From Burkholderia contaminans (GTDB lineage Bacteria > Pseudomonadota > Gammaproteobacteria > Burkholderiales > Burkholderiaceae): 64,000 bases of DNA. Below the pieces are notes generated by a model. That model was not told the origin of the DNA. It ran no database searches and was given only the letters and a program-made list of their open reading frames with translations. Of the stretch, positions 18,568-26,749 are shown one piece after another. The translations under genes and the position numbers were made by a program. How positions within the stretch are numbered: position 1 is the first letter of the stretch; each line of letters opens with the position of its first letter. The DNA lies in NCBI RefSeq assembly GCF_029633825.1, contig NZ_CP090640.1, positions 3,596,001-3,660,000 of the forward strand, in the 5' to 3' direction.

Positions 18568-18994
18568 CCCTCTACCGTCCGACGACGAAGCGGAACCTTG
18601 GTCCGCCCATGCATCACAACCGGGTACCGCTGAAGCGACTTATTACCGTCCTGGTGCGGGTCCGGTTTGTCAGTGTCCGTTTTGCCAATCGCCACGTACG
18701 GAACCACGTCACACCTCGAGACGCATTGGCGGTGCGATTGGCGCGGCCGCAGGCGCGACGAGTGCCATCGCTCTTACGTTGTCCGGCGCGGAAGCAGGTG
18801 CAACGGCCGGCCTGATCGGTGGCCCGTTCGGCGCCGCGTGCGGCGGCATCGCTGGCGCCGTCCTCGCCGGACTCGTGGCGGGTGCCGCGGGATGCGCAAC
18901 GGGTGCCGCATGCGGCGAAGCCATCGATCAGAAAGTGCTCGACAACTGGCGCTGTCTCGCCTGTGGGCGAACTTTCAGCGTCCATCCTCGCTAA
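18560..18994 (+). CDS. zinc-ribbon / glycine-zipper protein, paralogue of 17606-18334
   Basis: 144 aa. It has CPFCQSPRTE, a long glycine-zipper region (IGGAIGAAAGATSAIALTLS and onward) and CLACGRTFSVHP, in the same order as the C-terminal half of the gene at 17606. It lacks the N-terminal membrane anchor of that protein. The start overlaps the preceding 42-aa gene, and GGAGGG about 12 bases upstream could serve as ribosome site. The duplication and retention in one operon suggest the two work together. Confidence 0.75.
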   Translation: MRDPLPSDDEAEPWSAHASQPGTAEATYYRPGAGPVCQCPFCQSPRTEPRHTSRRIGGAIGAAAGATSAIALTLSGAEAGATAGLIGGPFGAACGGIAGAVLAGLVAGAAGCATGAACGEAIDQKVLDNWRCLACGRTFSVHPR

Positions 18995-19085
18995 TCCGGC
19001 CCTCGTCTTTTCCCTCATTTCTTTCATTCCGCTCGGCCTCGGCCGGGCTCTATGCACTGTGATTTTTCAATAGGAGCGTTCTCTC

Positions 19086-20054
19086 ATGCATCTCGTTCAA
19101 ACCATGGCCTATGTCGGTGCCGACCCCTGGCACGGTCTCGGCAACAAGCTCGCCCCGAAACAACCGCTCGAAGTCTGGGCTCGCGCCGCCGGCATGGACT
19201 GGCGGATCGAAGAAGCCGAAGTGCGCTTCGTCGCCGCTGGCAACCGCAGCCTCGGTTCGATCCACGCGTTTCCCGAACAAAAGGTCCTCTACCGCTCCGA
19301 CACGAAGGTACCGCTGTCCGTCGTGTCGTCCCGCTACCAAGTCGTGCAACCCGAAGAGATTCTAGAGTTCTATCGGGATCTGACGGAGATCGGTGGCTTC
19401 CAGCTCGAGACGGCCGGGGGTCTCAAGGAAGGCCGCAAGCTGTGGGCGCTCGCCCGCACTGGCCAATCGGGCATGCTCAAGGGCAAAGACGAGATCAACG
19501 GCTATCTGCTGCTCGCCACTGCCTGCGATGGAACGCTGGCGACCACGGCCCAGTTCACGTCGGTGCGTGTCGTCTGCAACAACACTTTGCAAATCGCGCT
19601 GGATCACAACGTCGGCGCGATCAAGGTTTCGCATCGCTCGCAGTTCGATGCTGCCGCTGTCAAACGCCAACTCGGCATTGCGGTTTCCACGTGGGATGCC
19701 TTCATGGCACGCACCAAGGCACTGTCCGAACGCAAGGTCACGGACTCCGCTGCCGAGGCGTTTCTGCGGCGCGTCTTAACCTACTCGACCGCCAGTCTCC
19801 CCGATCGCGAAACGGTGGCCGTCAACGAGCGCGCCATTAAGGCAGTCGGCCAACTCTACGGCGGGCGTGGCAAGGGAGCGGGTCTGACCTCCGCATCGGG
19901 TACGGCGTGGGGCTTGCTCAACAGCGTGACCGAGTACGTCGATCACCATCGCCGTGCGCGCAGCGATGATCACCGGCTCGACGCTGCCTGGTTCGGGGCG
20001 GGCGCAACGCTCAAGCAACGCGCCTGGGACGAGGCGATGAAGCTTGTCGCATGA
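19086..20054 (+). CDS. DUF932 / phage-plasmid-like protein (TIGR03299 type)
   Basis: 322 aa, soluble. The start MHLVQTMAYVGADPWHGLGN and the following VSSRYQVVQPEEILEFYRDL are typical of DUF932 proteins carried by plasmids, phages and integrative elements; their role is unknown but they often sit with recombination genes. AGGAG lies nine bases before the ATG. Its stop overlaps the next start (ATGA), so it is coupled to the 66-aa gene. Confidence 0.88.
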   Translation: MHLVQTMAYVGADPWHGLGNKLAPKQPLEVWARAAGMDWRIEEAEVRFVAAGNRSLGSIHAFPEQKVLYRSDTKVPLSVVSSRYQVVQPEEILEFYRDLTEIGGFQLETAGGLKEGRKLWALARTGQSGMLKGKDEINGYLLLATACDGTLATTAQFTSVRVVCNNTLQIALDHNVGAIKVSHRSQFDAAAVKRQLGIAVSTWDAFMARTKALSERKVTDSAAEAFLRRVLTYSTASLPDRETVAVNERAIKAVGQLYGGRGKGAGLTSASGTAWGLLNSVTEYVDHHRRARSDDHRLDAAWFGAGATLKQRAWDEAMKLVA

Positions 20055-20251
20055 CCATCTCCGCCCTGCCCCTGGCTGTCGATATGCGCATCCAGATTCC
20101 ACGCGGAGCAGGGCTACGGTTCGGCGGCCGTTACGCCACAGTTCTGCAAATCAATCCCCAAGGGACGACTGTCCACCTAGGAAACGGCAAGCTCGTGACC
20201 TTCGCGTACGACGCGCTGCAAGAAGCTATCCGCCGGATCGGTTCCGCATAG
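20051..20251 (+). CDS. small hypothetical protein, 66 aa
   Basis: Starts in the ATGA overlap with the DUF932 gene. It looks like a small beta-rich domain (RFGGRYATVLQINPQGTTVH followed by LGNGKLVTFAYDAL), soluble, no cysteines. The coupling supports expression. Family unknown. Confidence 0.6.
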   Translation: MTISALPLAVDMRIQIPRGAGLRFGGRYATVLQINPQGTTVHLGNGKLVTFAYDALQEAIRRIGSA

Positions 20252-20275
20252 CCTCCCCGTATTCCCTCACCTATC

Positions 20276-20312
20276 GCCCGGCCAGATTCGCTCTGCCGGG
20301 CTTTTTGCTTTT
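20276..20312 (+). terminator. rho-independent terminator or attenuator ahead of the YqaJ gene
   Basis: Seven-base stem GCCCGGC (20276-20282) and GCCGGGC (20295-20301), then TTTTTGCTTTT. It lies just 10 bases before the YqaJ start codon, with the ribosome site immediately after the T-run, so it may attenuate rather than end the operon. Confidence 0.8.
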
Positions 20313-20322
20313 GGAGAAGCTC

Positions 20323-21318
20323 ATGACTACACCTCACCCCGAACCACCCCGCGCACGCAAACCCGCGCTCAAACTCGTCAAGACGCAGGATTTGAGCCGC
20401 GACGATTGGCTCGCCGTTCGTCGTACTGGTATCGGCGGCTCCGACGCCGCCGCCGCTGTTGGTCTGAATCCCTACATGAGTTCGCTGGAATTGTGGCTCG
20501 ACAAGACCGGCCGCGCGGACGGCCTGCCGCGTCCCGATCCGAACGATACGACGTCGCCGACGTACTGGGGCACCTTGCTTGAACCCATCGTCGCGGCCGT
20601 CTATACCCAGCAGACCGGCAACAAGGTCCGCAAGGTCAACGCGGTGCTGCGCCATCCCTCAATCCCATGGATGCTCGCCAACATCGATCGTGAGGTCGTC
20701 GGTGTGCCAGACATTCAGATCCTCGAGTGCAAGACGGCCGGCGAGTTCGGTGCGCGGCTCTGGCGCGAGGGCGTACCCGAGTACGTACAGATTCAGGTTC
20801 AGCACCAACTGGCCGTGACGGGCAAGTCTGCCGCACACGTCGCGGTACTGCTTTGTGGTCAGGCGCTGGAAGTGCATCGGATCGACCGTGACGATGCGTT
20901 GATCGGTCGGCTCATTGAACTCGAAGCGCGTTTCTGGCGTTTCGTGGAAACCGACACGCCGCCACCGGCTGATGGATCAGAGTCGGCGGATCGCGCTCTG
21001 CGTCATCTGTATCCAGGGCATGGCGACACGATCGACTTCAGCGACGACGCTCGCCTGTCGTCCGTGTTTGCCGATCTGGTTGCGGTACGGGCCGAGATCG
21101 AAACGCGTCAGCAGCTCGAAGCGCAGTTCAAGCAAACGATCCAGCAAGCGATGGGTGACGCAATCCGGGCCGTATTCCAGACAGGCGCCGTGTCGTTCAA
21201 GCGCAGCAATGATTCGGCCTCGGTCGACCTGGCGAGGCTGCTGGTTGATCACCCCGAGTACGAACAGCAGTACGCCACATCCAAGCCCGGTTCCCGGCGC
21301 TTTCTTGTTTCCACCTGA
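20323..21318 (+). CDS. YqaJ-type viral recombinase / exonuclease
   Basis: 331 aa; ATG at 20323 with GGAGAAG upstream. Contains the lambda-exonuclease/YqaJ signature: WLAVRRTGIGGSDAAAAVGL, then LEPIVAAVY, then DREVVGVPDIQILECKTAGE (D-x-x-x-x-ECK active site) and VQIQVQHQLAVTG. This family makes 3' overhangs for single-strand annealing recombination in phages and mobile elements. The C-terminal third is helical. No RecT/Bet annealase is visible next to it, which is unusual for a complete recombination pair. Confidence 0.92.
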   Translation: MTTPHPEPPRARKPALKLVKTQDLSRDDWLAVRRTGIGGSDAAAAVGLNPYMSSLELWLDKTGRADGLPRPDPNDTTSPTYWGTLLEPIVAAVYTQQTGNKVRKVNAVLRHPSIPWMLANIDREVVGVPDIQILECKTAGEFGARLWREGVPEYVQIQVQHQLAVTGKSAAHVAVLLCGQALEVHRIDRDDALIGRLIELEARFWRFVETDTPPPADGSESADRALRHLYPGHGDTIDFSDDARLSSVFADLVAVRAEIETRQQLEAQFKQTIQQAMGDAIRAVFQTGAVSFKRSNDSASVDLARLLVDHPEYEQQYATSKPGSRRFLVST

Positions 21319-21331
21319 CGGGAATCCACAC

Positions 21332-21571
21332 GTGAATCAACGCATGACAAACCTCGAATGTCTTACCGACATTATGGAGTTTTCGCGATACGGCGCACTC
21401 GCACAGGCGTTCGTCATGGACGCGCTCAGCAAACACGCCGAACACATCGCCAAGCTCCCACTCGACGAGTTGCAGAAACAGCTTGGCAATCACCCGCTGG
21501 TCAGCGCATGCGCTTGGCACGGCATCGCTCAGGAAATCCACACCAAGCTCGAAACGCACTTTGCGCCGTAG
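21332..21571 (+). CDS. small hypothetical protein, 79 aa
   Basis: All-helical soluble protein in the operon after the YqaJ gene. Two starts are possible: GTG at 21332 with GGGAA upstream, preferred, or ATG at 21344. Contains AQAFVMDALSKHAEHIAKLP. No family recognised. Confidence 0.6.
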   Translation: MNQRMTNLECLTDIMEFSRYGALAQAFVMDALSKHAEHIAKLPLDELQKQLGNHPLVSACAWHGIAQEIHTKLETHFAP

Positions 21572-21611
21572 TCACCGCAGCTCCCCTCCTATTTCTATCG
21601 CGAGAATCACC

Positions 21612-22532
21612 ATGCTCAAAGGTCTTTCCATCACGCCGCCCGTTGTCGGCCGCATTTCGATCGGCCGCATTGTCGAGAAGAACGGCAAACGTCTGCCCGA
21701 GAAAGACGACGCTTTCACGTTAACTACCCAAGTCCAGCAGCGCGGTGAATGGCTGCTGCATCCACTCAACGAAACGTTGCGCAAAGCGACGCCTGGCAAG
21801 CTGCGCGCCATTCCGGTTCGCATGCTCTTCAACGATCCGGATCTGAACCTTCGTGCCGAATATACGCTGTTCGACCGCGAAACCGGACGCCCCGTCTGTG
21901 TCGGTAACGGCGACACCTGCCGGCGCGTGACGGATGCCGGCATCGAAACTCTGCCCTGCTCGTCGCCCGACGGCTGCACCTACGCGCAGACGGGCGGCTG
22001 CAAGCCCTATGGCCGCTTGAACGTGATCGTCGGCGACGACGATGAACTCGGGTCGTTCATCCTGCGCACGACCTCCTACAACTCAATTCGTACGCTCGCC
22101 GCGCGTCTGCACTACTTCCGAGCGGTGTCCGGCAATTTGCTCGCCTGCCTGCCACTCGAACTAAAGCTGCGCGGCAAGTCGACCACGCAGAGCTATCGAT
22201 CGGCCATCTACTACGTCGACCTCGGGGTACGTTCAGGGAGCAAGCTCGAACAAGCGTTGATCGAGGCAAAGGAACTGGACACACGCCGCCGGGCAGCCGG
22301 TTTCGATCAGGCTGCACTCGATGCAGCGGCTCGACTCGGGTTCGCCAACGGTGCATTCGAAGACAGCCCGGATGAACAAGCGGCCGTCGTGGAAGAGTTT
22401 TATCCCGATCCCGCACCGAGCCCTCACGATGCTGGCGATGGTGACGCGGCCGAGACGATCGAAACACAACCTTCGACACTGCGGGACAAACTCGAACGCA
22501 AGGCCGTCCTGCTCGGCGGTAAGGCAGCATGA
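21612..22532 (+). CDS. recombination-directionality-factor-like / 'hydrolase or metal-binding' mobile-element protein
   Basis: 306 aa. The start MLKGLSITPPVVGRISIGRI, then NDPDLNLRAEYTLFDRETG, a cysteine cluster (CVGNGDTC, CSSPDGC, GGCKPYGRL) and FILRTTSYNSIRTLAARLHY resemble plasmid and ICE proteins often named hydrolase or metal-binding protein, in the group that includes Gp3-like recombination directionality factors. The four or five cysteines suggest a metal site. If it is an RDF it would work with a serine integrase, but none is in this window. It overlaps the next gene by four bases. Confidence 0.75.
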   Translation: MLKGLSITPPVVGRISIGRIVEKNGKRLPEKDDAFTLTTQVQQRGEWLLHPLNETLRKATPGKLRAIPVRMLFNDPDLNLRAEYTLFDRETGRPVCVGNGDTCRRVTDAGIETLPCSSPDGCTYAQTGGCKPYGRLNVIVGDDDELGSFILRTTSYNSIRTLAARLHYFRAVSGNLLACLPLELKLRGKSTTQSYRSAIYYVDLGVRSGSKLEQALIEAKELDTRRRAAGFDQAALDAAARLGFANGAFEDSPDEQAAVVEEFYPDPAPSPHDAGDGDAAETIETQPSTLRDKLERKAVLLGGKAA

Positions 22533-23623
22533 GCACGCGTCGCTGGGCATTCGTCCTGGCGATCGGCGCCACGTGCACCGCGCTCTGCCTGTCGGTGCTC
22601 GCCGGCTGGCAGCGCGGCGGGTCGCTCCCGGAACGACTCGTCTGGGTGGCGATCGGCCTGGTGCTCACCACGAGCGCACATCTGTTACCGGCGCTGTTCC
22701 GCGGTGCTCCGATCCTCATCCGTGCCATCAGTAGCCTGTTGTGGGGTGCGTGTCTGACGGCGGCATGTTTCGGGCATGCGGTTTTCTTCACGTTCGCCCA
22801 GCAGCATGCTGGTGAGTTACGAGCGTCGACGGTCCGGGTGGTCCCAATGCCGTTGTCCGTTCGCGGTCTCACGATCGTCATGGCAGACCGGGCGACCGTG
22901 ACGGCGCAGCTCGCCGCTGCGAATGCTCGTGACTGCATTGGGAACTGCCCGACGCTGAACGCCCGTCGCGTGACGCTCGGAGCACGACTGGACGCGCTGA
23001 ACGCAGAAGCGGATGACCTTCGGCGTCAGCAAACCATAACGGATCGAGTCACGGCGCAGCGCGACGCATTACTCGTCGATCCAGTCACGTCGCGACTAGC
23101 GACGTTACTCGGAGTCACAACGACGCGCGTCGACCTGCTGTCCGGGTTGATATTCGCCGCAGTACTGGAAGGCGTCGCGTGCCTGCTGTGGACCGTCGTA
23201 CTTCGGTCGCCGTTACCGACGACAGAACCGGCCGTGACTGGAATCACGCCGCCAGTCCGCTCGGCGGGCACGGTGACTCCTGCCGTGACTGAGCCAGCCA
23301 TCTCGCCGGTCACGGACGCGTCCGACATGACTCGACCGGTAGTCATGCCAGTCACGGCGAGTCATGCTGACGACACCGTTAGTCGCAAAGACGTGACTGC
23401 CCGTCACGACAGTACGACCTACAGTCACGCGCCACGCGAAGACCCGATCGCGCCGTTACCCACTGCTACTCCCATCGACGACCACCTGTCGCAGCTCGTT
23501 CGGGACGTGACCGCCGGATTGGTCCGGCCGACCGTCGCCGACATCCGCCGACACCTTGGTTGTTCTCAGGCGCGGGCGGCCGAGCTACGTCGTCAGCTTG
23601 CCGAACTCAACGTTGCGGCATAA
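22529..23623 (+). CDS. membrane protein with coiled coil and C-terminal HTH-like domain
   Basis: 364 aa. Three or four N-terminal membrane spans (residues ~8-95), a periplasmic or cytoplasmic coiled-coil segment (~115-185) with a C-x3-C motif (CIGNC), another span (~200-225), a Val/Thr-rich linker and a C-terminal helical unit VRPTVADIRRHLGCSQARAA that looks like a helix-turn-helix. The same order is found in the protein at 45777-47072 (CVGEC; LKRNLVSIRKFLGCAQSEAS), so they are paralogues. The start overlaps the previous gene (ATGA). Membrane-anchored DNA binding, for example in replication or partition of the element, is a reasonable guess and no more. Confidence 0.75.
   Translation: MSTRRWAFVLAIGATCTALCLSVLAGWQRGGSLPERLVWVAIGLVLTTSAHLLPALFRGAPILIRAISSLLWGACLTAACFGHAVFFTFAQQHAGELRASTVRVVPMPLSVRGLTIVMADRATVTAQLAAANARDCIGNCPTLNARRVTLGARLDALNAEADDLRRQQTITDRVTAQRDALLVDPVTSRLATLLGVTTTRVDLLSGLIFAAVLEGVACLLWTVVLRSPLPTTEPAVTGITPPVRSAGTVTPAVTEPAISPVTDASDMTRPVVMPVTASHADDTVSRKDVTARHDSTTYSHAPREDPIAPLPTATPIDDHLSQLVRDVTAGLVRPTVADIRRHLGCSQARAAELRRQLAELNVAA
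23047..23429. repeat. cluster of AGTCACG / CGTGACT words inside the membrane-HTH gene
   Basis: Exact heptamers at 23047, 23083, 23233, 23284, 23350, 23392 and 23423, in both orientations, with at least six one-mismatch copies between them (for example 23113, 23272, 23308, 23326, 23341, 23360). They lie mainly in the part encoding the Val/Thr linker. Confidence 0.7.
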
Positions 23624-23653
23624 AACGCCGGGCCTCACGCCCGGCGTTTTTGC
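23622..23653 (+). terminator. rho-independent terminator after the membrane-HTH gene
   Basis: Perfect 12-base stem (23622-23633 and 23639-23650) with a five-base loop, overlapping the TAA stop and ending in a T-run. AAAA on one arm and TTTT on the other would let it work in both directions. It ends the operon that begins at 17606. Confidence 0.92.
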
Positions 23654-23688
23654 GTCTGCTTCCCCCACTTCCACCATGCTCATGAAAA

Positions 23689-24495
23689 ATGGAATCAAAC
23701 ACACTCGTTCCCAGCGTCAGTATCGCCAACCTCGCAAATCAGCGTGTCGCCGTCGTCGAACGCGTGCGCGCCGCGCTCGACCTGCTCGGCGAAGCCCAAG
23801 AACTCGCAAAGGCTGCGCATCTCGGGTTCCCCCGCCTCGTGCTCGATGAAAGCTACGGCTGTCGCGTTCGGCCGACCATTACCGGAGACTACGCGAAGCG
23901 CGACGAAGCGGAAGCCGCCATGGTCCGTATCGTCGACATACGCGGCTGGGACTACCTGCTCTCGGAGTCGGGGCTGCGCACCTTCATGGACGCGAAGGCT
24001 CGTGAACAGTGGAGTAGTCAGATTGCCGAAGGCGACGTACCCGAACTGACGGCCGCCAACATCGAGGCGACCTTCGCACAGCTCTACGGCGCGCGCGGCG
24101 ATATGCTCGAACGTGGCGTGCTTCAGTGCTTCAAGCGATTGTCGTGGAACTACAAAACGAATCAGCCCTTCAAGTTCGGCCGGCGCATCATCGTGCGATA
24201 CCTGCTCAGCTCTGGCTCCCCGAATTTCCGTGTCACTAACGAACTGGACGACCTGATCCGCGTCTTCTGCATCCTCGACGGGAAGCCCGAACCGGATCAT
24301 CGCACCGGTGCGTACAGCCTCGTCTCCGACACCCGGCAAGTCCGCCGCACTGAAGCCGAGCATGACTATTTTCACCTGCGCTGGTTCAAAAACGGCAACG
24401 GGCATTTGACTTTCAAGCGTGCGGATCTGGTCGACCAAATGAACCTGATCCTCGCCAAGCACTATCCCAACGCCCTGGCATCCGAAGCCCGGTGA
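23689..24495 (+). CDS. DUF4942 domain protein
   Basis: 268 aa, soluble, helical. The segments FMDAKAREQWSSQIAEGDVP, NIEATFAQLYGARGDMLERG and VLQCFKRLSWNYKTNQPFKF are the pattern of DUF4942 proteins from plasmids and integrative elements, some of which are fused to methyltransferases; this one is not. Followed at short spacing by small genes on the same strand. Molecular role unknown. Confidence 0.85.
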   Translation: MESNTLVPSVSIANLANQRVAVVERVRAALDLLGEAQELAKAAHLGFPRLVLDESYGCRVRPTITGDYAKRDEAEAAMVRIVDIRGWDYLLSESGLRTFMDAKAREQWSSQIAEGDVPELTAANIEATFAQLYGARGDMLERGVLQCFKRLSWNYKTNQPFKFGRRIIVRYLLSSGSPNFRVTNELDDLIRVFCILDGKPEPDHRTGAYSLVSDTRQVRRTEAEHDYFHLRWFKNGNGHLTFKRADLVDQMNLILAKHYPNALASEAR

Positions 24496-24594
24496 TTCCC
24501 GAACGCGTCCTGCGTTTCGTCTTTCCTCAACTATTCAGCGAAATCGGTATCCGGTTCTATCGGAGGACCGCGTTCGCCCTGCTGGAGTCCTGTC

Positions 24595-24954
24595 ATGCAG
24601 TCCGCTATTACAACGCTCAAGCGGCAATTGGCTGCACGCTTCCGTGCGTCGAGAAGCCCGTTACCCGCGATCCGCTATATCCGCCGACTGATCCGGGATA
24701 CGCCCGGTCAGTTCGATGCCGTCGAGATTCACGGTGTCCGGCAATTCGCCGACGCGAGCGATCCGACGCAGACCTGCTGCGAAGTGGATAACGACAACCC
24801 GTCTTTCTTCAGCGTCTACCTGCACTTCGTCACGGGCGGCGTCACATGCTGCGCCGATCTGCCTACGCACCCGATCGCGCTGCATTGCGCCAGTGTCGTC
24901 GCTCGTCGCCACTGCGGGCCGCTCTACGACTGCTATCCGGCGCAGGCCCGGTAA
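24595..24954 (+). CDS. hypothetical protein, 119 aa
   Basis: ATG at 24595 with GGAG seven bases upstream. A basic helical start (TTLKRQLAARFRASR) is followed by a beta-rich part with several cysteines (TCCEVDNDNPSFFSVYLHF, VTCCADLPT). No family recognised; part of the plasmid-like cassette by position. Confidence 0.6.
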   Translation: MQSAITTLKRQLAARFRASRSPLPAIRYIRRLIRDTPGQFDAVEIHGVRQFADASDPTQTCCEVDNDNPSFFSVYLHFVTGGVTCCADLPTHPIALHCASVVARRHCGPLYDCYPAQAR

Positions 24955-25072
24955 CCCGCCATCGAGGTCGGTGACTCGTTGATCACGTCCCGCCGACCTT
25001 TTCCACATTCCGCGCGCACGCATCCGGCTCCACCGGAGGTAGGTGCTCGCTCCATTTCAGGCAACCATCATC

Positions 25073-25372
25073 ATGAGCCAGTCATCCGTCATTTACGACC
25101 GACCGCGCTTCAAGCTCGGGCGGATCTTCGCCACTCCCGCCGCTATCGATGTCTTGAGCGACGTGCAAGTCTCGATCGTCGATCTGCTGATTCGCCACGT
25201 GCGCGGTGATTGGGGCGACATCCCCGAAGCCGATCGCGAACAAAACGAGTTGTCGGTCGACGTCGGTTTGCGCCTGCTGTCCAGCTACGTCCTACCCAAC
25301 GGACAAACCGTCTGGGTCATTACCGAATGGGATCGCTCGTCGACGACGTTTTTGTTGCCGGGAGACTACTGA
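25073..25372 (+). CDS. plasmid-related small protein, 99 aa
   Basis: Compact soluble protein with VLSDVQVSIVDLLIRHVRGD then WGDIPEADREQNELS, and RLLSSYVLPNGQTVWVITEW near the end. Proteins with this 'RH-xx-GDWG ... LLSSY' pattern are common on plasmids and integrative elements and have no assigned role. The ribosome site is weak. It ends one base before the ATG of the broken gene at 25374. Confidence 0.75.
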   Translation: MSQSSVIYDRPRFKLGRIFATPAAIDVLSDVQVSIVDLLIRHVRGDWGDIPEADREQNELSVDVGLRLLSSYVLPNGQTVWVITEWDRSSTTFLLPGDY

Positions 25373-25373
25373 C

Positions 25374-25984
25374 ATGCTGATCCAGAAATTCCATCCGGGA
25401 ATCCAGCTCGGTCGGCAGCCTACGCTCGTGGATTCTGGCAACCGCTGTACAGCAGTGAGGGTTATTGGGACGGCGGCAGCACCTTACATTGTGTTGCGAT
25501 GGCGCTCGCACTGCTCGGCAAGCTAGCCGACCCGGTCTACCTGCCGTACCACGCCGCCGGCTCCGAACAGATCGTACGGAACGATGCGTTGCCGCACTAC
25601 CTGCATGACTTGACGTTACCGGAGCTCGCCAGCTTCATCTCGGAACTGAACCTCGGTGTGCGTCCGACAACGTCCACTGCAACCAGCTCCGATTTGTTGC
25701 ATTTTGTCTAACGGGAGTTGCGAGCCGGATGGCCGGTCGTTATCGGCTGGCAGCAACGCCGTCCCGTCAAACGACATGCCACACTGGCGGTCGGCATTAA
25801 GGGGCAACAAAACGGCCGGACGTTCGAACTGCATGCCATGTTGCTGATCGATCCAGCGGGCAACGAACCAGGGCTCGCAGGATTCAATGCCCGTCTCGAC
25901 CGGCACAGCAGCACTCTCTTCCGCTAACGCCTGCCTGCTGCATGGACCGTGAAATTGCTGGGTGGTGGGCGATCCGCAACGTGA
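25374..25984 (+). pseudogene. broken gene with a C39/papain-like cysteine-peptidase pattern
   Basis: A start ATG at 25374 reads MLIQKFHPGIQLGR and then loses sense. A shift to the frame of 25382 continues with GFWQPLYSSEGYWDGGSTLH, a cysteine codon at 25490 (CVAMALALLGKL), runs to an in-frame TAA at 25709-25711, resumes as RAGWPVVIGWQQRRP with HATLAVGIK and a LIDPAGNEP segment, meets a second TAA at 25925-25927 and ends with AAWTVKLLGGGRSAT at 25981. Cys followed by G-x-P-V-x-x-G-W, H-A-x-x-A-V-G and D-P is the order seen in C39-like peptidases. One frameshift and two stops indicate decay, unless sequencing errors are involved. The peptidase assignment is tentative. Confidence 0.6.
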
Positions 25985-26206
25985 TCCGGACGGCTGCTGA
26001 CGCGTGATCTTTTGCAGCGCCGCATGCACGCGGCGCTTCTCTACCCTCAATGACGCAGAACGACATACGCTGAAAAAGACGATCGATCCGAATCGAAAAC
26101 TACCGCAATCAGTCCGAGATTGCCCGCCGAGGATACCAAGGGCACAAGCTCAGCCGCGATTGAACGCACCACGATCACCACTGATGCCTAATGCCACCAC
26201 CTGCGG

Positions 26207-26749
26207 TTAGAACCCTCGAAAATCTCCGACAGCATTGTGCCACTTCTTACGAATCGACAGTAAACGCTGGTACACCGCAGTGAAGTCCGCGACAAAATCG
26301 TCGTCATTGCCATGAGCAAGTCTATTTCGAATCACAAAATGGTCCTGAAGATCGCTTACGCATTGCTTGAACCAAGCTTGCCCCTGCGCCGCCCGCCATC
26401 GATTCAGGATGGTGCTCAGTTTTGCGAACGTACCTACTCGATTTTCCGCAAAGGCCTTGAACTGGGCTTGATACAACTGCCCATTGCTCCCCTTTCCGCG
26501 CCAATGGGCGTCGGCACGGATGCCGCCCTCGCACGTTGCGTAGAGCGCCAGTAACGCGAAGCGATCGCTCCGGTCTCTCATTCTCCGAAACTCGTCAACA
26601 ACTTCGTGCGGCGCATAGCCAAAAAATCGATCCCCTGGTTTTCCAGCCTGGAATCGACTGTTCAAAACCTGCCGCTCCATTACTTGGAAACCGTCAGCGA
26701 CCGTTTGATACCAGTCCGCCGTATTTTCGATCTCTTTACGCGTCGCCAT
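26207..26749 (-). CDS. HEPN-type protein with RNxxxH motif, likely toxin of a two-gene pair
   Basis: 180 aa, nearly all helical. The R-N-R-L-A-H at residues 141-146 in HFVIRNRLAHGNDD is the R-x4-H motif of HEPN RNases and of RiboL-PSP/MAE_28990-like families. Residues ~55-75 (DRSDRFALLALYATCEGGIR) form the helix that usually packs against it. The start overlaps the upstream gene by 14 bases, so the pair is coupled. In known HEPN modules the partner is an antitoxin. RNA cleavage is inferred from the motif. Confidence 0.7.
   Translation of the reverse strand: MATRKEIENTADWYQTVADGFQVMERQVLNSRFQAGKPGDRFFGYAPHEVVDEFRRMRDRSDRFALLALYATCEGGIRADAHWRGKGSNGQLYQAQFKAFAENRVGTFAKLSTILNRWRAAQGQAWFKQCVSDLQDHFVIRNRLAHGNDDDFVADFTAVYQRLLSIRKKWHNAVGDFRGF

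Noticed and set aside
19052..19840. Second plus-strand frame over the DUF932 gene
   Set aside because: Out of frame with the DUF932 protein, Arg-rich and without motif.
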